Shown here: positions 8,884 to 17,939 of the stretch, in pieces
Position numbering within the stretch: position 1 is the first letter of the stretch
Layout of the letters: every line of letters begins with the position of its first letter
Assembly (NCBI RefSeq): GCF_035946055.1
Contig: NZ_CP108364.1
Span: 4,588,001 to 4,652,000, forward strand
DNA: 64,000 bases
Direction of reading: 5' to 3'
Origin: Streptomyces sp. NBC_01341
Lineage (GTDB): Bacteria > Actinomycetota > Actinomycetes > Streptomycetales > Streptomycetaceae
Position numbers and translations under genes: made by a program
Notes under the pieces: model-generated
Told to the model about the DNA's origin: nothing
What the model saw: the letters and a program-made list of their open reading frames with translations, nothing else
Database searches by the model: none

Positions 8884-11214
8884 ATGCCGAAATACGAGGA
8901 CATCGTCGATGCGCCGGTCACCAAGCTGAAGACGGCGGCCGACGACTGGGCCGACATGGCCACGAAGCTGGACCGGCTGGCCGACGATGCCAACGACGGC
9001 ATGAAGGTCAAGGCCGACAAGGCGGACTGGGAGGGTGCCAACGCCGGCGTCACCAGGGGCTTCATCGGCAAGACGGCCAAGGAGTTCAAGGACGCCGCCG
9101 CCGAGGCAAAGGGCGTCAAGCAGATCCTTGAGGAAGCCCACGCGGCCATCAAGAAGGCCAAGGACGACCTGATCGCCATCCGGGACCACGAGGGACCTGC
9201 GGCCGGTATGCACGTCGACGCCAAGGGCAAGGTCACCGCGCGTCACCCGGTGGAGGACATCCCTGTCGCTCAGCGCCATCACGACCCCGACTATCCGGAG
9301 CTCGCGCGTCAGCAGAAGGCGAACATCGTCGCGTGGCAGAAGAAGATCGACGCCATCGTGGAGGCTTGCGAGGACACCGACGTCTCCTTCGGGAACACCC
9401 TCGAAGCCAATGTGACCGAGGGCAAGGACTTCAGCGCCCCGAAGTACACGGAGATGGACCAGGAGGAGGCCGCCCGCGCCGCCGCCCGCGCCGCCGCGCT
9501 GGCCGCCAAGGGCCGCGACATCACGCACACCGAACTCCAGGTGCTCAATGAACTGTTGCGCGACAACGGCAAGTCCCCGGAGTTCGCAAAGAGTTTCTAT
9601 GAGAAGCTCGGCCCCGAGAAGTCGCTCGCGTTCTTCGGCCAACTCTCCACGGACACGTACTACGGGGCCAAGCCTGACAAGGAACGCCTCAAGGACGTGC
9701 AGGCGCTTCAGAAGAACCTGGGACTCAACCTGGCCACCGCCTCCCACGACAAGGCCTTCGTCGACCAATGGGGGCCCGAGCTGCGCAAGCTCGGCACGGA
9801 GCGTATCCCATTGGGCAAGTACGAGAGCGGGCCGTTCGGCTACCAGCTGCTCGGCGGCATCATGCGGTACGGGAACTATGAACCCAAGTTCCTCAATCCC
9901 ATCGCTGAGCACGTGGTTCAGTTGCGACAGAAGGACCATGACTTCTTCTACGATTCCAAGGGAATGCCGGGCGGGCCCGAAAATCCTTTGAACCCATCGG
10001 GAGTCAACGGTTCGGGATACGACCCGGTGACCAGCATGATGGAAGCCTTGGGGCACAGTCCGGATGCCGCGAAGGAGTTCTTCTCCGCCGATCCCACCGC
10101 GTACAACGAGGACGGCACCGCGAAGGGTGGCGCTGCTGACCTCGGAAAGAACAAGGACGGGAAAGCGATTACGAGCTACCTGGACTTCTTCCAGAACGAG
10201 GATTACGACCCGTTCTATGACATCACGGGTCACGATATGGATGACATGAAGAAGTCCATGGCGTACACGCCTGACGCACTCGGAAAGGCCCTGGAAGCGG
10301 CGACCACCGGACATGCTTGGGACGATCCTTCGCCCACGCTGAAGCGTGATGAAGTGACGGCCGGAATCATGAAGAACGTAATTGATAGCTACGGTTCGGA
10401 CTCAGGCCTGCTGGACCGACACGAGGCGCTGAAGGACAATCTCGGTCGTATGGGGGCTGCGTACATCGACGATCTGAATTACTCCACGTACAACTTTGGT
10501 TCCGCAGGCGACGAACTCGGACGGAACTCGTTGTTCGCGAACAGCAGCGACGGTTCCGAGCGGACCGACTTCGGTGAATCTGCGAGCCGCGGCTTCATGG
10601 GCGCGGTAGCAGCCGACGAGGAGGGATGGAAGTCTTTGTCGTCGGCGCAACAGGTATATGAAGCAAGCGGTTTGAAGGCGTTCGGATCCGAGCACGAAGA
10701 TTCTGCCCTGATCTTCGGGTCAAATGGCGCGAAGGTGCACGGAATTCTCGACGAGTCGCGTATTGAAGGTATACATCAAAAGTTCAAGGGCGATGAGGAT
10801 GCCAAGATACTCGAAATGGAGAAGGATGCCGAGTGGAGGAAATTCGGAGTGAGTTCCGGGGTGGGTGCGGTGGTGGGTGTCGGCACGGCGGTGGTTCTGG
10901 GTCCCGCTGCGGGTGTAGTGGCCGCCACGGCGGTCCCCCTCGTGATGGACACGGCGACTGCGGCAATTGACACCGGATATGCCGGTGAGACCATGGATTA
11001 CTTGAAGGAGCGCGAATTTGACAATAACGACGACGCCTTGAAGGGGATCGAAAAATTCAAGGCGGTGGGGGAGCGTGGTGCTGTCACTCCTCTGCTCAAC
11101 TATGCGGATGATGTGGGTATGTCTGAAATTGAAAAGCAGCGGCTCGCCCTGGACATCGAAACCCATTACGGGAACGGAAAAACTGCTGCAGGAGATCGAG
11201 GGAGGGTCAATTAG
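8884..11214 (+). CDS. Large WXG-type N-terminal protein, putative ESX effector or envelope protein
   Basis: 776 aa. Residues 1-130 are a WXG100-like helical hairpin with W49-E50-G51 at the turn and Ala/Lys-rich heptads. Residues 200-640 have no domain I can name with certainty; they resemble a family of unknown function (possibly DUF6571) found in Streptomyces beside lipoproteins. A hydrophobic stretch of one or two segments covers about residues 657-690, as in pore-forming or translocation regions. No nuclease or toxin catalytic motif was recognised. ATG 8884 follows AGGAATG-type spacing. The stop overlaps the lipoprotein start. Composition drops in GC from about 9900 on. A degenerate copy lies at 12094-12890. 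Confidence 0.7.
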   Translation: MPKYEDIVDAPVTKLKTAADDWADMATKLDRLADDANDGMKVKADKADWEGANAGVTRGFIGKTAKEFKDAAAEAKGVKQILEEAHAAIKKAKDDLIAIRDHEGPAAGMHVDAKGKVTARHPVEDIPVAQRHHDPDYPELARQQKANIVAWQKKIDAIVEACEDTDVSFGNTLEANVTEGKDFSAPKYTEMDQEEAARAAARAAALAAKGRDITHTELQVLNELLRDNGKSPEFAKSFYEKLGPEKSLAFFGQLSTDTYYGAKPDKERLKDVQALQKNLGLNLATASHDKAFVDQWGPELRKLGTERIPLGKYESGPFGYQLLGGIMRYGNYEPKFLNPIAEHVVQLRQKDHDFFYDSKGMPGGPENPLNPSGVNGSGYDPVTSMMEALGHSPDAAKEFFSADPTAYNEDGTAKGGAADLGKNKDGKAITSYLDFFQNEDYDPFYDITGHDMDDMKKSMAYTPDALGKALEAATTGHAWDDPSPTLKRDEVTAGIMKNVIDSYGSDSGLLDRHEALKDNLGRMGAAYIDDLNYSTYNFGSAGDELGRNSLFANSSDGSERTDFGESASRGFMGAVAADEEGWKSLSSAQQVYEASGLKAFGSEHEDSALIFGSNGAKVHGILDESRIEGIHQKFKGDEDAKILEMEKDAEWRKFGVSSGVGAVVGVGTAVVLGPAAGVVAATAVPLVMDTATAAIDTGYAGETMDYLKEREFDNNDDALKGIEKFKAVGERGAVTPLLNYADDVGMSEIEKQRLALDIETHYGNGKTAAGDRGRVN

Positions 11215-11864
11215 TGATGTCGCGTAACTCGAACCGGCTGGCCGCCGTCGGGGTTCTGGTCATTGGGTCCCTTCTTGCGGGATGTTCCGGGGGTGAGGAT
11301 CACGCAGAATCACCGGAGTTGGGGGCGTGTAAGTCGTTGCTTGGCGCCGGGAACGTGGACGCGGCCGTCGCGACGACGGGCGCAAGCGATGTCGAGGTGA
11401 GCGGGACGCGCCGTGCGGATGCGCTGGCGGCCGGTCTCGTGCGGGAGGCCAAGCGGTGGCAGAAATCGGATCTGCTGCACAACTCCTACACCGGTTGCCG
11501 CATAGATGCGTTCGAGGGAGATGAAATCAGTGGCACGGTAGATGTGTCAGTCAAGTGGTCTGTAATTTCTCTTGGGTTGCTGGATGACCCCAAGAGCCGC
11601 CTGACGTGGCGGCACATGAACGATTCGGTGTACGTGGCGCCGGCCCCTGGTCCGGCCAGAATGCAGTTGATCGCGGCATGCCCAGTACCCGGAGCGATTG
11701 CGGCGCAGCCAACCGGTCTCCCCCTCCAGTTCGAGGTGAGAGGCGCGAGTCTCGGAGTCGAGCTGCGGTGGAAGTTGCTGCGGACGTTCGCTCAGTCGGT
11801 CACGGAAGCGATGGCGTGCACCACGCCCCCCGTCATTCCCTCCGCACTGCCATCGGCCTCGTGA
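11214..11864 (+). CDS. Lipoprotein paired with the large WXG-type protein
   Basis: 216 aa. A short basic n-region, a hydrophobic core and the lipobox L-L-A-G-C24 predict a membrane lipoprotein. The mature part has conserved Cys and SG..ADA-type segments shared with the broken lipoprotein at 12876-13549, so the two are paralogs. GTG 11214 overlaps the preceding stop; ATG 11217 is an alternative, with GGAGGG upstream of both. The coupling to the 776-aa gene suggests a functional pair (surface partner, receptor or immunity-like protein). This is inference; no domain is recognised. Confidence 0.7.
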   Translation: MMSRNSNRLAAVGVLVIGSLLAGCSGGEDHAESPELGACKSLLGAGNVDAAVATTGASDVEVSGTRRADALAAGLVREAKRWQKSDLLHNSYTGCRIDAFEGDEISGTVDVSVKWSVISLGLLDDPKSRLTWRHMNDSVYVAPAPGPARMQLIAACPVPGAIAAQPTGLPLQFEVRGASLGVELRWKLLRTFAQSVTEAMACTTPPVIPSALPSAS

Positions 11865-12068
11865 AGCCAGGGTGCCCGCCTCGGGCGCACGCTGGGCCGC
11901 CCAGACCAGCGGGGTGACGATGTCCGGCCTCTCCCCGCCCCCGTACTGGTCGACGGGCGCCGGTTCGTCCAGTCAGCTCCTTTTCCCTGGTCATGGCGAT
12001 GGGGTTGACCCGCGACTACGACGGAGGACTTGGGGAGCGCCCCTCGCTGGACCCTGCGTAGCGCACAA

Positions 12069-12093
12069 GGGAACGGCCGCCCCCAAGTCCTGG
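12069..12093. repeat. 25-bp direct repeat of the tRNA-Cys terminator segment
   Basis: The 25 bp here are identical to 13619-13643, where they form the left arm and loop of the hairpin just downstream of tRNA-Cys. The copy at 12069 lacks the right arm. The two copies bracket the decayed WXG/lipoprotein module (about 1.5 kb), which could mark an old insertion, duplication or excision scar. Confidence 0.8.
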
Positions 12094-12890
12094 CGGACGG
12101 TTGAGCGGAAGTGCGCGAATACAGTCCAGAAGAATTTATGGGACTACGACTGGGAGGGCGAAGCGGCCAACGCTGCGCAAACCAAGCTTGGGAGGGTCAA
12201 GAAGCAGATCCACGATGCCTCCGAAGAGGCCGCCGACGTACATTTGGTCTCAACCTGGCCACCGCCTCCCACCACAAGGTCTTCGCCGACCAGTGGGGGC
12301 CTGAGTTGCGCAAACTCGGCGCAGAGCGTGTGCAAGAACCCGGCGGGCCACCTCGACTTCTCCCACTCCCCGGAGCGCAACGGCAGGGACGTCGCACGGG
12401 GGTTCCTGAGCGTTCTGGGGCAGCACCCGGACGCCTACGCCACCCTGCCCAAGGCCGAGCAGGTCTACAGCACCAGTGTGCTGGAGGCCCAGGTGGCACC
12501 CGACGGGAAGATCGACACCGGTGCCGCGAGGTCCACGGTGCACGTCGGCGCCGAGGTGCAGGGCATGCTCGACCAGTCGCGGGCGGACCAGGTGGAGGCC
12601 ACGAACCTCAAGACCCACGAGGACTACGAGAAGGCTGTGGCGAAGCGGTCCGGCTGGATCGAGTTCGGGGCAACCGCGGGTGTCGCGGCCGGTGTCGCGT
12701 TCCTCCCGGCGACCGCGGCCGTGGGCGCGGCCGCGGTCCTCATCCCGCTGGCGACGGACACCGCCAGTGGCGCGGTCGAGCAGGTCATCGGGCAGGTGAT
12801 CGGAGACATCTCCGACAACTCCGTGGACGAGCACAAGGAGAGGGTCGAGGAGCTGACCAGGGAGGAGAAGACCAAGGTCGCTGTCCGGCC
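12094..12890 (+). pseudogene. Degenerate copy of the large WXG-type gene (8884)
   Basis: Three pieces match the intact gene. A W-E-G hairpin remnant around 12130-12235 is in one frame. Then LNLATASHHKVFADQWGPEL (12245-12304) is in the next frame, matching LNLATASHDKAFVDQWGPEL of the intact protein. From about 12337 the first frame resumes with the C-terminal part (QVYSTS, VQGMLDQSR, and the hydrophobic Ala/Val segment). About 250 residues between the second and third pieces are missing, and the last 60 or so residues are lost where the sequence runs into the lipoprotein remnant. Two frameshifts plus deletions make it non-functional as a full protein, though a 300-aa frame remains open. Confidence 0.8.
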
Positions 12891-13549
12891 TGGGCGTCGC
12901 GGCTGCCCTGATAGCGGGTGCGGTCGCTTGTGGCTCCGGCGGCGGTGACGGCGAGAGCGGCACGGAGCCGGCCGCCGCAGCGAAGTCCGTGGCGCCGGAG
13001 GAGCTCTGCGGCGGTGCCGCGATCTCCGCCGGGGCAGGTAAGGGCCTGGAGGCCATCACCGGCTCGTCCGAATTCGAGGAGTCGGGCGCGAAGGCCACGG
13101 TCGCCGACGCCGCACGGGCTTTGAAGAAGACGTTCACCGGGTCCACGAGCAGCGACGGTGACATCTGCCGGATCCACACGCCCGAGGGGATGAAGGACGT
13201 CGAAGTCCGGATCATCTGGAACCTGTTGGGTGCGGGGCCCGGTGACGCCGCGCCGGCGTCGAAGTACACCGTGCTGGACATGGGGGAGAGGTCGGGCGCC
13301 GCGGTGGACGGGGCGTTCGTCGACTTCGCGTGCCGGAGCGGAGAGCTGTCGGGTTTCCAGGGATCACCGGCGCACGTGGCCGTCAACGTCGAGCTCGGCG
13401 GAATGCCCACGGAGCCCGGGGGTGACGCCGGGGCGCTGAAGGACGCGTACGCCACCGTCGTCCACTCCGTCTCTCTCGCTATGGCGCAGGAGTTGGGTTG
13501 TGAGAGCAACGGCGGGCTGCCGGAGTCTCCCGTACTCGCGCCGAAGTAG
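12876..13549 (+). pseudogene. Lipoprotein paralog lacking a start codon
   Basis: In this frame the sequence encodes a hydrophobic core, the lipobox A-V-A-C and a mature domain matching the 11214 lipoprotein in pattern (G-S-S-E-F-E-E-S-G, CRI, final Cys near the end). The nearest upstream in-frame codon is a TGA at about 12855, with no ATG, GTG or TTG before the lipobox, so the n-region and start appear lost by the deletion that fused it to the decayed gene upstream. An internal GTG at 12989 would give a 186-aa cytoplasmic fragment. Best read as a pseudogene, unless an atypical CTG start is used. Confidence 0.65.
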
Positions 13550-13618
13550 CGCCTCTCTCGCCGGACCGGCCCACCTGGAGCCGGTCCGGTGGTCCTCCGG
13601 ACATGCGCGCACGGAAAC

Positions 13619-13657
13619 GGGAACGGCCGCCCCCAAGTCCTGGAGGCGGCCGTTCCC
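13619..13657. terminator. Terminator downstream of tRNA-Cys
   Basis: A perfect 13-bp stem with arms 13619-13631 and 13645-13657 and a 13-nt loop. It lies 20 bp beyond the 3' end of the minus-strand tRNA-Cys and also follows the lipoprotein remnant on the plus strand, so it may act in both directions. Confidence 0.75.
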
Positions 13658-13676
13658 TCTCTTCTGGTTCTCCCAC

Positions 13677-13751
13677 TGGAGGCCGTGACCGGATTCGAAC
13701 CGGTGTAACTCGAGTTGCAGTCGAGCCCCTGAACCTCTCGGGCACACGGCC
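13677..13751 (-). tRNA. tRNA-Cys (GCA)
   Basis: On the minus strand the 7-bp acceptor stem GGCCGTG/CACGGCC, an anticodon arm CTCGA-CTGCAAC-TCGAG with anticodon GCA, and a T-arm with GGTTCGAATCC fold into a cloverleaf. The discriminator is U, and CCA is encoded at 13679-13677. It stands alone, with the terminator above. tRNA 3' flanks are common integration sites, which fits the accessory locus beside it. Confidence 0.95.
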
Positions 13752-13980
13752 GTGCGTTTCTTGATCTGCTGTCGACCGTACGGGCCGGGCGGGGCCGCCT
13801 CAAGAGTGTCGTGGGGGCCGCAACGCGACTGCCACACCGCGTTCACGTTCGGCGGGCCGCCGCGGTGGCCGACACCGGGCCGGCCCGTCTCAGGAGCCTC
13901 GGTCGTACGTCGAAGGGACCAGCTCGATACCCGCCCTCCGACAGGGGTCACCCGGCCTATCGCCCCTTACTCTGGGGCTC

Positions 13981-15456
13981 ATGACTGCCCTGGAACCCCG
14001 TGACGCCGAGGTCACCGCAACCCTCGTGGAGACCACCGCGAGGTCCGGCGTACCCGCCCTGGCGGAAGGCGTGCTCGGGCGTACGTACAGGGCGCTCAGC
14101 ATCGGCATCGTGTCCGTCGTCCTGCTCATCGCCTTCGAGGCGACCGCCGTCGGTACGGCGATGCCGGTGGCCGCCCGGGAGCTGGACGGCATCCCATTCT
14201 ACGCGTTCGCGTTCTCCGCGTACTTCACCACCAGCCTCTTCGCGATGGTCCTCTCCGGGCAGTGGGCCGACCGCCGGGGGCCGCTCGCCCCGCTCGCCAC
14301 CGGCATCGGGGCCTTCGGGGCGGGGCTGCTGCTCTCCGGTACGGCCGGGAGCATGTGGATGTTCATCGCGGGCAGGGCCGTCCAGGGTGTCGGCGGCGGT
14401 CTGGTGATCGTGGCGCTGTACGTGGTCATCGGGCGGTCCTACCCGGAGCGGATCCGGCCGAGCATCATGGCCGGGTTCTCGGCGGCCTGGATCGTCCCGT
14501 CCGTCGTCGGGCCGCTCGCCTCGGGGACCGTGACCGAGCACCTCGGGTGGCGCTGGGTCTTCGTCGGCATCCCGGTGCTCATCCTCCTGCCGCTGGGCCT
14601 CGCGCTGCCCGCGATACGGCGGATGGCCGGCGGGCCGGCCGACGAACGGGCAGCGGCGGAGCCGTTCGACCGGCGGCGCATCCGGCTCGCGCTCGGTATC
14701 TCGCTGGGCGCGGGGCTGTTGCAGTTCGCCGGGCAGGAACTCCGCTGGGCGTCGCTGCTGCCCGCCGCCGTCGGCGCGGCACTTCTCGTGCCGGCCGTGC
14801 GCGCGCTGCTGCCCCGGGGGACGGTGCGGGCGGCGCGCGGTCTGCCGGCCGTGATCCTGCTGCGGGGGATCTCGGCGGGGTCGTTCATCGTGGCCGAGTC
14901 CTTCGTCCCGCTGATGCTCGTGACCCAGCGCGGACTGTCCCCGACCCTGGCTGGGCTCTCCCTGGCGGCCGGTGGTCTGACCTGGGCGCTCGGTTCGTAC
15001 GTGCTGGCCCGGCCCCGGATGGAGCCGCACGGGGGAAGGCTGATGGTGGCCGGCATGGTGCTGGTCGCCCTGTCCATCAGCGCCGCACCGAGCGTGCTGA
15101 TCGAGTCGGTGCCGGTGTGGACCCTGGCGGTGGTGTGGGGCGTCGGCTGTTTCGGCATGGGCATCGTGATCGCGGCGACCAGCGTGCTGTTGTTGAAGCT
15201 GTCGGCCCCGGAGGAGGCGGGGGCCAATTCGGCGGCGCTCCAGATCTCGGACGGTCTGGCCAACGTGCTGCTGCTCGCGGCTGGGGGCGCGGCGTTCGCG
15301 GCCCTCGGCGGTGGCGCGGTGGGAGCGGTGGCGCACGGCGCCGTGGACGGCGGTACGGCGGCGGCGCATCCGGGCGCCTTCACCGTCGTCTTCCTGCCGA
15401 TGGCGGCGGTGGCGCTGGTGGGGGTGTGGGTGGCGAGCCGGGTGAAGGAAGCCTGA
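13981..15456 (+). CDS. MFS transporter, probable drug/metabolite exporter
   Basis: 491 aa with about 12-14 hydrophobic segments. The first segment carries a VGTAMP motif of the DHA2-like 14-TM drug exporters. The motif A-like loop GQWADRRGP lies near residue 90, and a motif C-like region with Gly/Pro follows. Probably a proton-driven efflux protein; the substrate is unknown. A TACTCT -10-like box at 13968-13973 ends 7 nt before the ATG and there is no Shine-Dalgarno sequence, so the mRNA may be leaderless. No regulator is adjacent. Confidence 0.85.
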   Translation: MTALEPRDAEVTATLVETTARSGVPALAEGVLGRTYRALSIGIVSVVLLIAFEATAVGTAMPVAARELDGIPFYAFAFSAYFTTSLFAMVLSGQWADRRGPLAPLATGIGAFGAGLLLSGTAGSMWMFIAGRAVQGVGGGLVIVALYVVIGRSYPERIRPSIMAGFSAAWIVPSVVGPLASGTVTEHLGWRWVFVGIPVLILLPLGLALPAIRRMAGGPADERAAAEPFDRRRIRLALGISLGAGLLQFAGQELRWASLLPAAVGAALLVPAVRALLPRGTVRAARGLPAVILLRGISAGSFIVAESFVPLMLVTQRGLSPTLAGLSLAAGGLTWALGSYVLARPRMEPHGGRLMVAGMVLVALSISAAPSVLIESVPVWTLAVVWGVGCFGMGIVIAATSVLLLKLSAPEEAGANSAALQISDGLANVLLLAAGGAAFAALGGGAVGAVAHGAVDGGTAAAHPGAFTVVFLPMAAVALVGVWVASRVKEA

Positions 15457-15649
15457 GGGCTGTCCCGGGCTCGCCGGTGACTCGGGCCTCGCCTGTGAAG
15501 AGGGTCTCAGAGGTACCGGACGGCGGCTTGTTCATACGAGGTCCGGACCCGCCCGCCGGTAGGGTGGCCCGGTTGTCGTATCGCGTACGTGCCCGTCCCG
15601 GTCCGTGCGGACAGCGCCCCACGTACCCGAGTGCCCCGAACCGGAGACC

Positions 15650-17431
15650 GTGACTACTACCGCCTCCCACCACCTCTCACCCGCCTTTCCCGGCCGGGCC
15701 CCCTGGGGCACCGCCGGGAAGCTGCGAGCCTGGCAGCAGGGTGCGATGGAGAAGTACATCCAGGACCAGCCGCGCGACTTCCTCGCCGTCGCGACGCCGG
15801 GCGCGGGGAAGACCACCTTCGCGCTGACCCTCGCCTCATGGCTGCTGCATCACCACGTGGTGCAGCAGATCACCGTCGTGGCGCCCACCGAGCACCTGAA
15901 GAAGCAGTGGGCGGAGGCCGCGGCCCGCATAGGCATCAAGCTCGACCCCGAGTACAGCGCGGGACCCGTGAGCAAGGAGTACCACGGGGTCGCGATCACG
16001 TACGCCGGTGTCGGCGTGCGCCCCATGCTGCACCGCAACCGGTGCGAGCAGCGCAAGACGCTCGTGATCCTCGACGAGATCCACCACGCCGGTGACTCGA
16101 AGTCCTGGGGCGAGGCGTGCCAGGAGGCGTTCGACCCGGCGACCCGGCGCCTGGCCCTGACGGGTACGCCCTTCCGGTCCGACACGAACCCGATCCCGTT
16201 CGTGGCGTACGAGGAGGGCAACGACGGCATCCGGCGGTCCTCGGCCGACTACACGTACGGCTACGGCAACGCGCTCTCCGACGGTGTCGTGCGCCCCGTG
16301 ATCTTCCTCAGCTACAGCGGCAACATGCGCTGGCGCACCAAGGCCGGTGACGAGATCGCGGCCCGGCTCGGCGAGCCGATGACCAAGGACGCCATCGGGC
16401 AGGCCTGGCGTACGGCACTCGCGCCGACCGGCGACTGGATCCCCAACGTGCTGGCCGCAGCCGACAAGCGGCTCACCGAGGTGCGCAAGGGCATTCCGGA
16501 CGCGGGTGGCCTGGTCATCGCGACGGACCAGGAGTCGGCGCGCGCCTACGCCAAGATCCTCAAGTCGGTCACCGGGGAGAAGCCGACCGTGGTCCTCTCC
16601 GACGAGAAGGCCGCGTCGAAGAACATCGACAAGTTCAGCCAGGACGGGTCGCGGTGGATGGTCGCGGTCCGGATGGTGTCCGAGGGCGTCGACGTGCCGC
16701 GCCTCGCGGTCGGCGTGTACGCGACGACCATCTCCACCCCGCTGTTCTTCGCCCAGGCCGTCGGACGTTTCGTGCGGTCGAGGCGGCGCGGCGAGACCGC
16801 CTCGGTGTTCCTGCCGACGATCCCCATGCTGCTCGACTTTGCGAACGAGATGGAGGTCGAGCGCGACCACGTGCTCGACAAGCCGAAGAAGGGCAGCGAC
16901 GAGGAGAACCCCTTCGCGGAGGAGGACCAGCTCCTCGCCGACGCGGAGAAGCTGGAGGACGAGGAGACCGAGGACCAGCTGCCCTTCGAGGCGCTGGAGT
17001 CCGACGCGGTCTTCGACCGGGTGCTGTACGACGGGGCCGAGTTCGGCATGCAGGCGCACCCGGGCAGCGAGGAGGAGCAGGACTACCTGGGCATCCCGGG
17101 CCTCCTCGAACCCGACCAGGTGCAACTGCTGCTCCAGAAACGGCAGACCCGGCAGATCGCCCACAGCCGCCAGAAGCCGGCCGCGGAAGCCGATCTCCTG
17201 GAGAAGGCCGCGGAGGACCGGCCCGTCGTCACGCACAAGAAGCTGCTGGAGCTGCGCAAGCAGCTCAACACGATGGTGTCGGCGTACACCCACCAGAGCG
17301 GCAAGCCGCACGGTGTGATCCACACCGAGCTGCGGCGGGTCTGCGGCGGGCCGCCGAGCGCGGAGGCCACCGCCGGGCAGATCCAGGACCGGATCAAGAA
17401 GGTCCAGGAATGGGCCACCCGGATGCGGTGA
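15650..17431 (+). CDS. SF2 DEAD/DEAH-box helicase
   Basis: 593 aa from GTG 15650. Walker A is ATPGAGKTT (K54), Walker B is LDEIHH (D142, E143), and motif III is a TGTPF-type sequence. The second RecA-like domain has a QAVGRFVR motif VI around residue 370. An acidic linker and a helical C-terminal tail follow. The layout resembles RadD/SSL2-like actinobacterial helicases that act on DNA or RNA; the substrate is unknown. An upstream GTG at 15605 would add 15 residues; 15650 is chosen because it gives the TTTASHH N-terminus seen in relatives and has GGAG close by. A terminator follows at 17455. Confidence 0.88.
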   Translation: MTTTASHHLSPAFPGRAPWGTAGKLRAWQQGAMEKYIQDQPRDFLAVATPGAGKTTFALTLASWLLHHHVVQQITVVAPTEHLKKQWAEAAARIGIKLDPEYSAGPVSKEYHGVAITYAGVGVRPMLHRNRCEQRKTLVILDEIHHAGDSKSWGEACQEAFDPATRRLALTGTPFRSDTNPIPFVAYEEGNDGIRRSSADYTYGYGNALSDGVVRPVIFLSYSGNMRWRTKAGDEIAARLGEPMTKDAIGQAWRTALAPTGDWIPNVLAAADKRLTEVRKGIPDAGGLVIATDQESARAYAKILKSVTGEKPTVVLSDEKAASKNIDKFSQDGSRWMVAVRMVSEGVDVPRLAVGVYATTISTPLFFAQAVGRFVRSRRRGETASVFLPTIPMLLDFANEMEVERDHVLDKPKKGSDEENPFAEEDQLLADAEKLEDEETEDQLPFEALESDAVFDRVLYDGAEFGMQAHPGSEEEQDYLGIPGLLEPDQVQLLLQKRQTRQIAHSRQKPAAEADLLEKAAEDRPVVTHKKLLELRKQLNTMVSAYTHQSGKPHGVIHTELRRVCGGPPSAEATAGQIQDRIKKVQEWATRMR

Positions 17432-17454
17432 CCGGCAGGCTGTCGGGGAACTGA

Positions 17455-17487
17455 GGGCCCGGTGCGGGGACACTCCGCGCCGGGCCC
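17455..17487. terminator. Terminator after helicase gene
   Basis: A 13-bp GC-rich stem (17455-17467 with 17475-17487, one G-U pair) and a 7-nt loop, 24 bp after the helicase stop. Confidence 0.7.
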
Positions 17488-17939
17488 GCTCCGTGTCGCG
17501 GGCGCGGCCTGCGCCGGGCTCGTACCCGTGGTGCGCCGGGGCGCGCGGGGCGGGGCAGGCGCCGGGTGTGTGCGCGATGCGGGAAAATTTCTCGGCACAT
17601 ATTTCACGGTGAGTTAACACGCGTTCACATGTGTTGTACGGAGCGTCGCCGTGAAGTCACCCGACATGGACGCGCGTAGATGTTCGCGTTCCGGACGGTT
17701 TCCCGCTGACCGGCGGTTATGCCGCCGCGTTCAGGAGGGAGACCGGATTCTGGACGAGGTCTTCCGCTGAGCGGACCCGCTCGCTAATGTCCCCGAAACA
17801 TGAACGCCCCGTGGCAGTGTGGCCGCGGAGCGCAGCCGGTGCCATGGCCAGTCGGCGGCCTCTCGGTGCGTCGCCGCGGGACCGGCGTCGGCATCTCCGG
17901 AGAGACAACCGCCCCGCTCACCACGAGGGAGAGGGCGTC
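17488..17939 (+). other. Intergenic region before IclR gene
   Basis: About 450 bp with no convincing gene. It contains a locally AT-richer stretch (17580-17640) with AACAC...GTGTT half-sites at about 17617-17636, which could be a promoter/operator for the downstream regulator. An in-frame ATG at 17787 would extend the regulator by 51 residues of basic, low-complexity sequence and is considered non-coding. Confidence 0.4.

Noticed and set aside
11872..12948. A 358-aa open frame taken as an intact gene
   Set aside because: It joins non-homologous sequence to fragments of a paralog whose middle lies in another frame; the pseudogene reading fits better.
4584..13549. Complete type VII secretion system
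   Set aside because: Only substrate-like proteins and a mycosin were found; no EccB, EccC, EccD or EccE gene occurs in the window.
13677..13751. tRNA-Cys as an active att site of an intact integrative element
   Set aside because: No integrase, excisionase or replication gene was seen nearby, and the direct repeat lies beyond the tRNA 3' end, not within it. Kept only as a possible old scar.
17787..17939. N-terminal extension of the IclR regulator from ATG 17787
   Set aside because: The 51 extra residues are basic and low complexity with no match to the family; GTG 17940 has a strong ribosome binding site.
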